Of a stretch of 64,000 nucleotides of DNA, positions 56,840-64,000 are shown in pieces. Positions within the stretch are counted from its first letter, which is position 1. Each line of letters starts with the position of its first letter. Origin of the DNA: Rubricoccus sp038746605 (GTDB taxonomy: Bacteria; Bacteroidota; Rhodothermia; Rhodothermales; Rubricoccaceae); the NCBI GenBank assembly GCA_038746605.1, contig JBCDKM010000010.1:1-64000 (forward strand). Reading direction: 5' to 3'. A model generated the notes under the pieces. That model was not told where the DNA came from. It was given only the letters and a program-made list of their open reading frames with translations, and ran no database searches. Position numbers and translations under genes: made by a program.

Positions 56840-59566
56840 ATGTCCACCCGATACGGACTTGTCGCTCTTCTGGCATTTGGCCTCGCTTTCCCTGTCCTCG
56901 CGCAGGAATCGGCGGCCGTCCTCGCCGCGAAGCAGCATCTCCGCTCCCACACCACCGCCACCTCCCTAGTCGGTGACGACCTCGCCGACCTTCGCGCGAC
57001 CGATTCCTACCCGGATCGCAGATCGGGTGCGACGATGGTCTACCTCGTCCAGCAGCACCAGGGCATCGAGGTCTACGGCGCCATCGCGTCCGTAGCGGTT
57101 CTCCCGAGTGGTAAGACGCACGGCCTGACGCCACGGAACTACGTCACCAATCTGGCACAGCGCGTGAACGCGACCGAGCCGCGTGTGGCAGCAGGTGGCG
57201 CCCTCGCGACCGCTGAGGCGCACGTTCGCTCCTACTCGGCTGGTCCGGCTCCGATGGGTCCGAAGACGCTCACGGACGACCCGGAAGCCGACGCAGCAGC
57301 GAGCGCGCCTGTCCAGTTCGACGCGAGCACGCCTCGCCTCGTCTACGAGCAGACCGCGAGTGACGGCCTCCGCCTCGCATGGGCTACTGTGCTAACCTCC
57401 CGGTCCGGTGTCGCCCAAATGTGGGACATCCGTGTGGACGCGCTGACCGGTACCATCCTCGCTTCTGAGGACCTCGTGGCCCGTGACCGCTGGCACGTCG
57501 AAGACGGACACGCTGGGCATGGACACGACCACAGCCACCATGGGCACGCGGAGCACGAGGCTCCGGTCTCATTCGCGCCCGTAGCCTCCCCCGCCTCGGC
57601 GGCACCGCTGGCACACCTGCAGGGTGGCGCGACCTACCGTGTGCTCCCTTGGCCCATCGAGAGCCCGGACCGAGGCGACTTCGCCCTCGTGACGGACCCC
57701 GCGGACCCGATCGGCTCGCCCAACGGCTGGCACGACACGGGCGTCCAGACCTTCACGACCACCCGTGGCAACAACATCTGGGCCTACCCAGACCGCAACG
57801 ACAGCGAGTCCCCGGACGCCGTGGGCGTTCCGCAAGGTGGCGCGGGCCTGAACTTCGACTTCGTCTACGACGACACCCAGAACCCCCAGGCGTCCGTCGA
57901 GGCGGCTACGGTCAACCTCTTCTACTGGGGCAACGTCTTCCACGACGTGATGTACCAGTACGGCTTCGACGAGCCGGCAGGCAACTTCCAGGTCAACAAC
58001 TTTGGCAACGGTGGTCTCGGCAACGACCCTGCCCGCCTGGAGGCCCAAAGTGGAGGCCAGCGCTGCAATGATGACCCCTCGGGGAACCCGACCCGGTTCG
58101 CGTGCTACGGTAACGCCAACTTCGCCACTCCCTCGGACGGCGGCTCGGGCCGGATGCAGATGTACGAGTGGGTCGGCACGCCGACGTTCACCCTGACGGC
58201 CCCGGCTGGAATCGCGGGTGAGGAGCCTGTCGCACCTGGCCTCTTCGGTGTTCCTGGGGAGATTTCCGGGGAGGTCGTTCGCGCGGAGACCGCAGCTGGA
58301 ACGCGCTCGGAAGGCTGTACCGAAGCGGATGTTGCCAACGGCGCTGAGTTGAACGGCAAGATCGCGCTCATCCAGCGTGGTACCTGCTCGTTTACGTTCA
58401 AGGCGCGCACGGCCGAAGCCTTCGGTGCCATCGCGGTCATCGTGCACAACAACGAGCGCGAGCTTCCCGAGAGCCCCGAGGATCTGGTTCGCATGGCGAT
58501 CAGCCCAGACGAGGCGGATGACATCAACATCCCGGCCCTCTTCGTGCAGCGCAGCACAGGCATCCTCATCGGAGCCCAGACGGAACCGGTGATGCTGGAC
58601 ATCGTGCAGCCGCCGCGCCGCGACAGCGACTATGACAATGGCGTCATCATCCACGAGTACGGACACGGCATCTCCAACCGTCTCACGGGTGGCCCCTCCA
58701 CGGGTGCCTGCCTCGGCAACGCCGAGCAGATGGGAGAGGGCTGGAGTGACTACTACGGCCTGCTCTTCACCATGACCGAGGCCTCGGACACGCCGCGCGC
58801 CATCGCGCCGTACCTCACCTTCGAAGGCCCCGATGGAAACGGCATCCGCCCAGCTCCCTACACGCGCGACATGAGCGTGAACCCGCTCACGTACCAAGAC
58901 GTGATCTCGGGTGCAGGCACGACGCTCTCCATCCCGCACGGCCTCGGCACCGTCTGGTCTTCGATGATCTGGGACATGACGCTCGACCTCGTGGATCAGC
59001 ATGGGTTCGATGTCAACGTCTACGACGCAGACGGCGGCTCGGGCAACCAGATCGCGATGAGCCTCGTGACCCAGGGCATGAAGATGCAGCCCTGCCGCCC
59101 GGGCTTCGTGGACGGCCGCGATGCCATCTTGGAGGCGGACACGCTGCTCTACGGTGGCGCCAACTCCCAAATCATCTGGGCGGCATTCGCCCGTCGCGGA
59201 CTCGGCGTGAACGCTACCCAGGGCTCGTCGGCCAGCGCCAACGATGGGATGGCAGACTTCAGCACGCCGCCCGTCGCAGGCGAGAGCGGCCCGAACACGG
59301 ACGGCGCACGTCTCTCCATCGTCGGGGCAAACCCGGCGCGGAGCACAACCTCCGTGGCCCTCTCGCTGGAGGCCCCAGAAGAGGTGAGCATCCACGTGCT
59401 GGATCTCCTCGGGCGTGACGTGCTCACCCTCCATGAGGGCGCTCTAGCAGCGAGTACCCGCCACACCTTCGAGGTGGACGCGAGCCGTCTCGCGCCTGGC
59501 GTGTACGTCATTCGCGCCTCGGGCGACACGTTCTCAGCCACGCGCCGCGTGACCATTGTGCGCTAG
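56840..59566 (+). CDS. Secreted M36 (fungalysin-type) metallopeptidase with T9SS tail
   Basis: From the ATG at 56840 the protein has 908 residues with a signal peptide ending ...FPVLAQ. An FTP/PepSY-like propeptide (about 25-190) is followed by a His-rich stretch (HGHDHSHHGH) that may hold metal. The catalytic domain has the zinc motif H-E-Y-G-H in VIIHEYGHGISNRL, followed by GEGWSDYYG with the third ligand Glu. A protease-associated (PA) domain is inserted before it (LIQRGTCSFTFKARTAEAFG). The C-terminus (GANPARSTTSVALSL...LDLLGRDV...APGVYVIRASG) is a T9SS sorting domain. It probably degrades extracellular protein. Not part of the island. Confidence 0.92.
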   Translation: MSTRYGLVALLAFGLAFPVLAQESAAVLAAKQHLRSHTTATSLVGDDLADLRATDSYPDRRSGATMVYLVQQHQGIEVYGAIASVAVLPSGKTHGLTPRNYVTNLAQRVNATEPRVAAGGALATAEAHVRSYSAGPAPMGPKTLTDDPEADAAASAPVQFDASTPRLVYEQTASDGLRLAWATVLTSRSGVAQMWDIRVDALTGTILASEDLVARDRWHVEDGHAGHGHDHSHHGHAEHEAPVSFAPVASPASAAPLAHLQGGATYRVLPWPIESPDRGDFALVTDPADPIGSPNGWHDTGVQTFTTTRGNNIWAYPDRNDSESPDAVGVPQGGAGLNFDFVYDDTQNPQASVEAATVNLFYWGNVFHDVMYQYGFDEPAGNFQVNNFGNGGLGNDPARLEAQSGGQRCNDDPSGNPTRFACYGNANFATPSDGGSGRMQMYEWVGTPTFTLTAPAGIAGEEPVAPGLFGVPGEISGEVVRAETAAGTRSEGCTEADVANGAELNGKIALIQRGTCSFTFKARTAEAFGAIAVIVHNNERELPESPEDLVRMAISPDEADDINIPALFVQRSTGILIGAQTEPVMLDIVQPPRRDSDYDNGVIIHEYGHGISNRLTGGPSTGACLGNAEQMGEGWSDYYGLLFTMTEASDTPRAIAPYLTFEGPDGNGIRPAPYTRDMSVNPLTYQDVISGAGTTLSIPHGLGTVWSSMIWDMTLDLVDQHGFDVNVYDADGGSGNQIAMSLVTQGMKMQPCRPGFVDGRDAILEADTLLYGGANSQIIWAAFARRGLGVNATQGSSASANDGMADFSTPPVAGESGPNTDGARLSIVGANPARSTTSVALSLEAPEEVSIHVLDLLGRDVLTLHEGALAASTRHTFEVDASRLAPGVYVIRASGDTFSATRRVTIVR

Positions 59567-59596
59567 CACCCGAGTCCCTCCGCCTCGGCACCCACT

Positions 59597-59632
59597 CGGG
59601 CCTCGCTGCACCTCGCGGCGGGGCCCGCTTTT
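59597..59632 (+). terminator. Intrinsic terminator after the peptidase gene
   Basis: CGGGCC (59597-59602) pairs with GGCCCG (59622-59627) and the hairpin is followed by CTTTT. It lies 30 bp after the stop, between convergent genes, so it may serve the peptidase gene mainly. Confidence 0.6.
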
Positions 59633-59676
59633 GTCACCCCCATCCGCTTCCCGGCCCCCCGCCACCCGAGGCGGGC

Positions 59677-60681
59677 CTACCGGACGGTGCTCGCGTGCTT
59701 CACGATCCGCGCGACGAAGAATCCCTCCAGCAGACCATCCGGCAGCACGCGCCGCGCGAGGCGGACGGCCTCGGGGAACGCCCGGCCGTTCCACCCTGCT
59801 ACTCCCGGCACGCAAGACGCCGCAACAGGCCCCTCCCCCGGTAGCCCGGCCGGAACGATCTCGATGGCCTCGCCGAACGTCTTGAGCGCCTTCCCGAGCG
59901 TCGCCTCGTTCTCTTCTGGCGCGAAGGTGCAGGTGGAGTAGACCAGCGTCCCCCCCGGCCTCAAGGCCATGATGGCAGAGAAGAGCAAACGCCGCTGTTT
60001 CGTCCGCATCTCCTTGATTTTCCGCTTGCTCCAGTACCGGGTTGTCTCAGGATTCGAGGCCAGAAACCGTCCCTCCGTAGAGCACGGCGCATCTAACAGC
60101 ACGCGGTCGAACGCCTCGGTCTCCGACTGCCAGACCCGCGCCCCGTCGCCGATCCACGGCACGACGCAGGTCGCGCCCTGTGCTTCCACGTTCGCGCGAA
60201 GCTTGTAGTAGCGCCCTCGCACTTTCTCCACCGCGATGATCTCACCCTCGTCCCGCATGAGCGCGGCGAGTTGGCCCGTCTTCGATCCCGGTGCCGCGCA
60301 GAGGTCGAGGACTCGTTCCCCAGGCTCGGGCGCGAGGAGGTGCGGCGGGAGTTGGCTGCTCGCGTTCTGAACGTACAGCCAGCCGTCGGTGTAGGGGCCG
60401 CTGGCGAGGAGCGCTGCACGATCAGGGGCACGATAGCCGCCGGGGATCCCGTCGACCGGTGCGAAGGGCACGCCTTCCGCGCTCAACCGCGCGAGCGCGT
60501 CCGCCTCGGACGCGACGAGCGAGCACGCCCGGAACGCCGTCTCGGCAGGCGTTTCGAACGTCGCGAGCACGTCCTCTAGCCGGTCAGACGGGACGATGTC
60601 GCGGAACCGGTCCAGGAACAGGTCGGGAAGAGGCACGGCAGGTTCGGGGGTCGAGGGTCGGAGTTCGGGAAGCAAACGCAT
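59677..60681 (-). CDS. RsmB/NSUN-family RNA (cytosine-5) methyltransferase
   Basis: A SAM-dependent enzyme of the NOL1/NOP2/Sun group that methylates C5 of cytosine in rRNA or tRNA. It has LYVQNASSQLPPHLL, the SAM loop LDLCAAPGSKTGQLA, LLDAPCSTEGRF with the TC/PC catalytic Cys, and VYSTCTFAPEENE with the second Cys. I chose the ATG at 60681 (334 residues); the frame is open to 60810, but the added prefix lacks conserved features and contains the dispersed palindrome. The exact target site cannot be told. Confidence 0.88.
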   Translation of the reverse strand: MRLLPELRPSTPEPAVPLPDLFLDRFRDIVPSDRLEDVLATFETPAETAFRACSLVASEADALARLSAEGVPFAPVDGIPGGYRAPDRAALLASGPYTDGWLYVQNASSQLPPHLLAPEPGERVLDLCAAPGSKTGQLAALMRDEGEIIAVEKVRGRYYKLRANVEAQGATCVVPWIGDGARVWQSETEAFDRVLLDAPCSTEGRFLASNPETTRYWSKRKIKEMRTKQRRLLFSAIMALRPGGTLVYSTCTFAPEENEATLGKALKTFGEAIEIVPAGLPGEGPVAASCVPGVAGWNGRAFPEAVRLARRVLPDGLLEGFFVARIVKHASTVR

Positions 60682-60880
60682 TCCCGCGGTTGGCGCTCCG
60701 GCCCTCCAGAACTCCTGTGTCGCCACGACGTGCCACGGCGCCCCTGAAGCTCTCGCCGACTCCCCCCGCCTCGGCGCCGAGGTGAACCGAGTGAGTGGTA
60801 TGTCCCGCACGGAGCCCTCATCCCCGCGATCACCGCTCGGCTCCAGGCGTTAACATCCCGACGGCGCTCTCCCCCACCCC

Positions 60881-62140
60881 ATGACCCCGGCCGACGACCT
60901 CATCCGCTGCTCCTTCTGTGGCCGCACCGCGCACGAGGTCACGTCGATGGTCGCGGGGCCGGACGTCTACATCTGCGACCGCTGCATCTACGACGCCAAC
61001 GGCATCGTGCGCGGCGACCTCCAGCCGTACCCCGCGCCCGCGCGCCGCCCCTTCGGGGCGAGGAACAACCGGCTCACGCCTCGCGAAATCAAGAACGCGC
61101 TAGACGAGCACGTCATCGGGCAGGACCGGGCCAAGCGCGCCCTCTCGGTCGCGGTGTACAATCACTACAAGCGGATCGAGGCCGAGGACCACCTTCACGC
61201 CTACGACGATGTGGAGATCGAAAAGAGCAACATCGTGCTCCTCGGGCCGAGTGGGACCGGCAAGACGCTTCTCGCGCGCACTCTCGCGAAGATCCTCGAT
61301 GTACCATTCTCCATCGCCGACGCCACCGCTCTCACCGAGGCGGGCTACGTCGGTGAGGATGTAGAGAGCATCCTCAGTCATCTCCTTCAGGCCGCCGACT
61401 TCGACATCGAGCGCGCCGAACGCGGCATCATCTACGTCGATGAGATCGACAAACTCGCGCGAAAGGGAGACAATGCGAGCATCACCCGCGATGTCTCCGG
61501 GGAAGGCGTCCAGCAGGCGCTGCTCAAGATGCTGGAGGGCACCGTCGCGGGCGTCCCTCCGAAGGGCGGGCGGAAGCACCCTGAGCAAAACCTCATCTCG
61601 TTCGACACGCGGCACGTCCTCTTCATCTGCGGTGGCGCGTTCGACGGCCTCGCGCCGCTGATCGCGCGGCGACGCAGCCAATCCGCCATCGGCTTCCACG
61701 CACGGGACGGGCGGCGAATGGACGAGCACGACCCGCACCTCTTCCGCCACGCCGACCCCGAGGACCTGATGCGCTACGGACTCATCCCGGAGCTCATTGG
61801 ACGCCTTCCCGTGGTCGCTCCGCTGGATGGACTCACGGGGGAGGACCTCCGCCGCATCCTCGTCGATCCGAAGAACGCGCTCACGAAGCAGTATCAGAAG
61901 CTCTTCGCCATGGACGGCGTGGAACTCCTCTTCGACGACGCCGCCCTAGATGCCGTCGTGGAGCGTGCGTTGGCGCTGAAGACGGGTGCACGAGGGCTCC
62001 GCACCGTGCTGGAGGAGGCCATGCTCGGCCTCATGTTCGACGCGCCTGAGGCCCGGCCAGGGACGGTCGTTCGCGTGACGCGTGGCGTGATCGAGCGCGG
62101 TGAGCCAGCCATTCTGGAAGAGAGGAAGGCCGCCAGCTAG
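60881..62140 (+). CDS. clpX: ATP-dependent Clp protease ATP-binding subunit ClpX
   Basis: ClpX is the AAA+ unfoldase that feeds tagged proteins to ClpP. The 419-residue protein has the N-terminal zinc-binding domain (C10, C13, C32, C35), Walker A GPSGTGKT (122-129), the Y-V-G-E-D-V-E pore-region motif, Walker B IIYVDEIDKLA, the GGRKHPEQ pore-2 loop and the RPFG-like start of the AAA+ region. clpP is not next to it, which is normal in some lineages. Length and start are standard. Confidence 0.96.
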   Translation: MTPADDLIRCSFCGRTAHEVTSMVAGPDVYICDRCIYDANGIVRGDLQPYPAPARRPFGARNNRLTPREIKNALDEHVIGQDRAKRALSVAVYNHYKRIEAEDHLHAYDDVEIEKSNIVLLGPSGTGKTLLARTLAKILDVPFSIADATALTEAGYVGEDVESILSHLLQAADFDIERAERGIIYVDEIDKLARKGDNASITRDVSGEGVQQALLKMLEGTVAGVPPKGGRKHPEQNLISFDTRHVLFICGGAFDGLAPLIARRRSQSAIGFHARDGRRMDEHDPHLFRHADPEDLMRYGLIPELIGRLPVVAPLDGLTGEDLRRILVDPKNALTKQYQKLFAMDGVELLFDDAALDAVVERALALKTGARGLRTVLEEAMLGLMFDAPEARPGTVVRVTRGVIERGEPAILEERKAAS

Positions 62141-62142
62141 GC

Positions 62143-62168
62143 CCGCCTCGGGACGCGTGCCGAGGCAG
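62143..62168 (+). terminator. Hairpin after clpX
   Basis: CCGCCTCGG (62143-62151) and CCGAGGCAG (62160-62168) pair around 8 bases, starting 3 bp after the clpX stop. Another copy of the dispersed palindrome in a position expected for a transcript end. No T run. Confidence 0.45.
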
Positions 62169-62189
62169 ACGAGACGAGGATCGACAGGC

Positions 62190-62648
62190 TCAACTCTTGG
62201 TCGTCGTGGTTTTGGTCGTGGTCTCTCCTTCGGCCGTCGTGGTGGTCGTGGTCGTCGTCGTGGTCGTCGTCCCGGCGGCATCGACGTGCCTCGTCGTGGT
62301 TCGAGTCGTGGATGTGCCGTCGAAGTCGACGATGACCTCGACTTCTGTGTGGGTGCCGCTCCCCGATGCTGACGTGGAGCCTCCCCGGTCATTGTAGGGC
62401 GTCGGCTCAGGCCCTGTGCCTGCGAATGAGACCGCGACAGGTCCCGTGAGTGTGATCTCCCTGTCGTCCGCGAGGACCTTGGTCCGTTCCTTCCCGTGGT
62501 TCATCTCGATGGTCGCCGCCTGGACCGTCTGGATCTCGCCTCCCGCACGGAGGTGATACCACGCGTTGACAGAACGCCCGTCCTGAGCGGAGGCGAAAAC
62601 GGGCAGGAACAGGAGAACAGCGAGGGATGCGAGGCAGAGGGAGCGCAT
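62190..62648 (-). CDS. Small exported protein with Thr-rich tail
   Basis: From the ATG at 62648 the protein has 152 residues and a signal peptide (MRSLCLASLAVLLFLPVFASAQ). The middle part (SVNAWYHLRAGGEIQTVQAA...VTGPVAVSF) is a short beta-rich domain without a known match. The last 45 residues are low complexity, nearly all Thr with some Glu/Lys, encoded by repeats of GTCGTGGTC type on the plus strand. Such tails are often extracellular linkers or O-glycosylation sites and can vary in length by slippage. Convergent with clpX. Confidence 0.6.
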   Translation of the reverse strand: MRSLCLASLAVLLFLPVFASAQDGRSVNAWYHLRAGGEIQTVQAATIEMNHGKERTKVLADDREITLTGPVAVSFAGTGPEPTPYNDRGGSTSASGSGTHTEVEVIVDFDGTSTTRTTTRHVDAAGTTTTTTTTTTTTAEGETTTKTTTTKS

Positions 62649-62820
62649 GCGTCTGGGAGAGGTGAGGTAGAAAACCATACGTCGGCTTCGTGCGGACGGG
62701 ACCATGTGCTTCGGTCTCCCACCGGGGCCACGAGGTCTGCTCCACGCGTTCGAGGCGGACACCACCGCCCGCAGGATCTGCATCGTCTGCGGCTGCACGC
62801 GCGCGTATCCTACCGGTCGC

Positions 62821-63927
62821 ATGTCCGTCTTCTCCCGTCGCTCTTCCGTCTCTCTCGGCCGCGCCGTCGCGCGATGGGGACGCTACTACGCGAAGGGATT
62901 AGGCAAGTCACTGTTCTCGCTCCCAATCTTTATCTGGGCGCAGGCCATCGCGTTCAAGGTCTTCATCACCCTGCTACCGCTGATCCTGCTCGCGACGGGC
63001 GTGTTCGGCCTCGTGCTACGCCAGGAGAACCCCTTCGAGACCGTCGCTGGCTTTCTGAGGAGCTTCCTGCCCGCCTCTCAAAGCGAGCCTCTTGTAGAGC
63101 TCGTCCAGCAGATCCAGTCCGCATCGGGTGGCCTCACCATCATCGGTGGCGCGGCGTTCGTGGTGACGGTCATCACGCTGTTCTCGACGCTCCGGTATGT
63201 GATCGGGACGGCGATGGGTGGAGACCGTCATCAGATGCGCTCCATCCTGCAGGGCTACGTCTTCGACATCCGGATGGTGCTCCAGGTCGGTGTGCTGTTT
63301 CTGATCTCGTTCGCGATCACGCTCGGCTCACGCCTTCTGCGGCGGTACGGCGAGGAGTGGGGCGTCGCGCCGAGCGTGCTGGAAGGCCTCGGACAACTCA
63401 TCGGGATGTTGACGGTTGCCGTGCCGTATGCGATCACAGTGGGCATGATTCTCCAACTGTACTACTTCATCCCTCGCCCGAGGCCTCCGCTTCGCAGCGC
63501 AATGGTCGGCTCTGCCGTCGCGGCGGTTCTCTTTGAGGCCGCCAAGAACGGCTTCGCGCTGTACGCCACCTACATCGGCCGGTTTGACCGCTACGCCTCG
63601 CCGGATGCACCACCGGATAGCCTCGGCGGCCTCGGGGGAGCTTTCGGCCTCCTCCTCGCGTTCGTCTTCTGGGTCTACCTGTCGGGTCTCATCCTCGTCG
63701 TAGGCGCTGTCGTGGTGTCGCTGCACGAAAAGCGGACCCGGCCGAGACGCAGCGCGCTCCGTAGGCTCTGGCGTCGCTACGGCGTGCGGCGGCATCCTGC
63801 CCATCCCGAGACGCCTGCCGAGGCGAAGCCCCCCAGCGACTCTGCCCCCACAGCCGCGCCATCCCTTGCCGCCTCTGCAGCGTCGGAGACCGTGACCACG
63901 CCTGTCTCCCCGGCGGCTTCCCCCTAG
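62821..63927 (+). CDS. YihY/BrkB-family inner-membrane protein
   Basis: The 368-residue protein starts at the ATG at 62821. The helices FKVFITLLPLILLATGVFGLVL, GGLTIIGGAAFVVTVITLFSTL, IRMVLQVGVLFLISFAITLGS, GQLIGMLTVAVPYAITVGMI and FGLLLAFVFWVYLSGLILVVGA, and the G-x-x-WxY-x-S-x-x-I-like region, match the YihY/virulence factor BrkB family. The biochemical role is unknown; many copies were once mislabelled RNase BN. A Pro/Ala-rich cytosolic tail of about 60 residues ends it. The last 73 bp of the window have no gene. Confidence 0.85.
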   Translation: MSVFSRRSSVSLGRAVARWGRYYAKGLGKSLFSLPIFIWAQAIAFKVFITLLPLILLATGVFGLVLRQENPFETVAGFLRSFLPASQSEPLVELVQQIQSASGGLTIIGGAAFVVTVITLFSTLRYVIGTAMGGDRHQMRSILQGYVFDIRMVLQVGVLFLISFAITLGSRLLRRYGEEWGVAPSVLEGLGQLIGMLTVAVPYAITVGMILQLYYFIPRPRPPLRSAMVGSAVAAVLFEAAKNGFALYATYIGRFDRYASPDAPPDSLGGLGGAFGLLLAFVFWVYLSGLILVVGAVVVSLHEKRTRPRRSALRRLWRRYGVRRHPAHPETPAEAKPPSDSAPTAAPSLAASAASETVTTPVSPAASP

Positions 63928-64000
63928 ACGGTCCTGACAACGCGCAGGACGCCAGCTTGCACTGTGGGAATCCTGCGAAGGGACCGGATCCATGGCAGAG

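Overview
The window is high-GC DNA that looks like a marine member of the Rhodothermota (Rubricoccaceae-like; inference). The grounds are several secreted proteins with type IX secretion (T9SS) C-terminal sorting domains, carboxypeptidase-regulatory-domain TonB receptors, tightly overlapping (ATGA) operons, and few recognisable Shine-Dalgarno sequences. No taxonomic marker was searched.

Region 1 (1-23.7 kb, minus strand) is an iron-uptake region. It has three TonB-dependent receptors, three PepSY-type membrane reductases, three paralogous secreted FG-GAP/VCBS propeller proteins with T9SS tails, a serine hydrolase, and small lipo- or membrane proteins. Three near-identical 27-bp dyad elements (9454-9480, 15904-15930, 23665-23691) sit at the heads of three gene groups, so they look like operators of one metal-responsive regulon.

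Region 2 (23.8-35.8 kb, plus strand) is a nearly complete haem operon: HTH regulator, hemA, hemC, hemD, hemB, hemQ, hemE, hemH, hemG/Y-type oxidase, hemL, then an MFS exporter. HemQ is present and hemN/hemF are absent, which suggests the coproporphyrin-dependent branch. HemA carries an unusual cysteine cluster.

Region 3 (36068-56575) is a 20.5-kb integrative element in a tRNA-Val(CAC) gene. An 18-bp duplicated tRNA 3' end marks both borders, and paired ATGGTACCC repeats lie just inside each end. It carries a tyrosine integrase, a VapBC-like pair, an XRE regulator, an excisionase-like protein, and a type III-B CRISPR-Cas system. The CRISPR part comprises a small membrane protein coupled to a reverse transcriptase-Cas1 fusion, cas2, a 24-spacer array in two segments, cmr1 to cmr6, a membrane-anchored CARF protein, and a protein that looks like a Csx20-type cyclic-oligoadenylate domain fused to Cas6. 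After these come a degenerate leader-repeat-spacer-repeat mini-array and a second CARF protein. Cas10 keeps the GGDD cyclase motif, so the likely scheme is RNA-capable spacer acquisition, Cmr-mediated RNA targeting, cyclic-oligoadenylate signalling to CARF effectors, and a possible signal-control domain on Cas6.

Region 4 (56.6-64 kb) is host chromosome again: the intact tRNA-Val, a secreted M36 metallopeptidase, an RsmB/NSUN-type RNA methyltransferase, ClpX, a Thr-rich secreted protein and a YihY/BrkB membrane protein. A short palindrome, CCGCCTCGG-loop-CCGAGGCGG, recurs across the window in intergenic spots, in some reading frames and in the CRISPR array.
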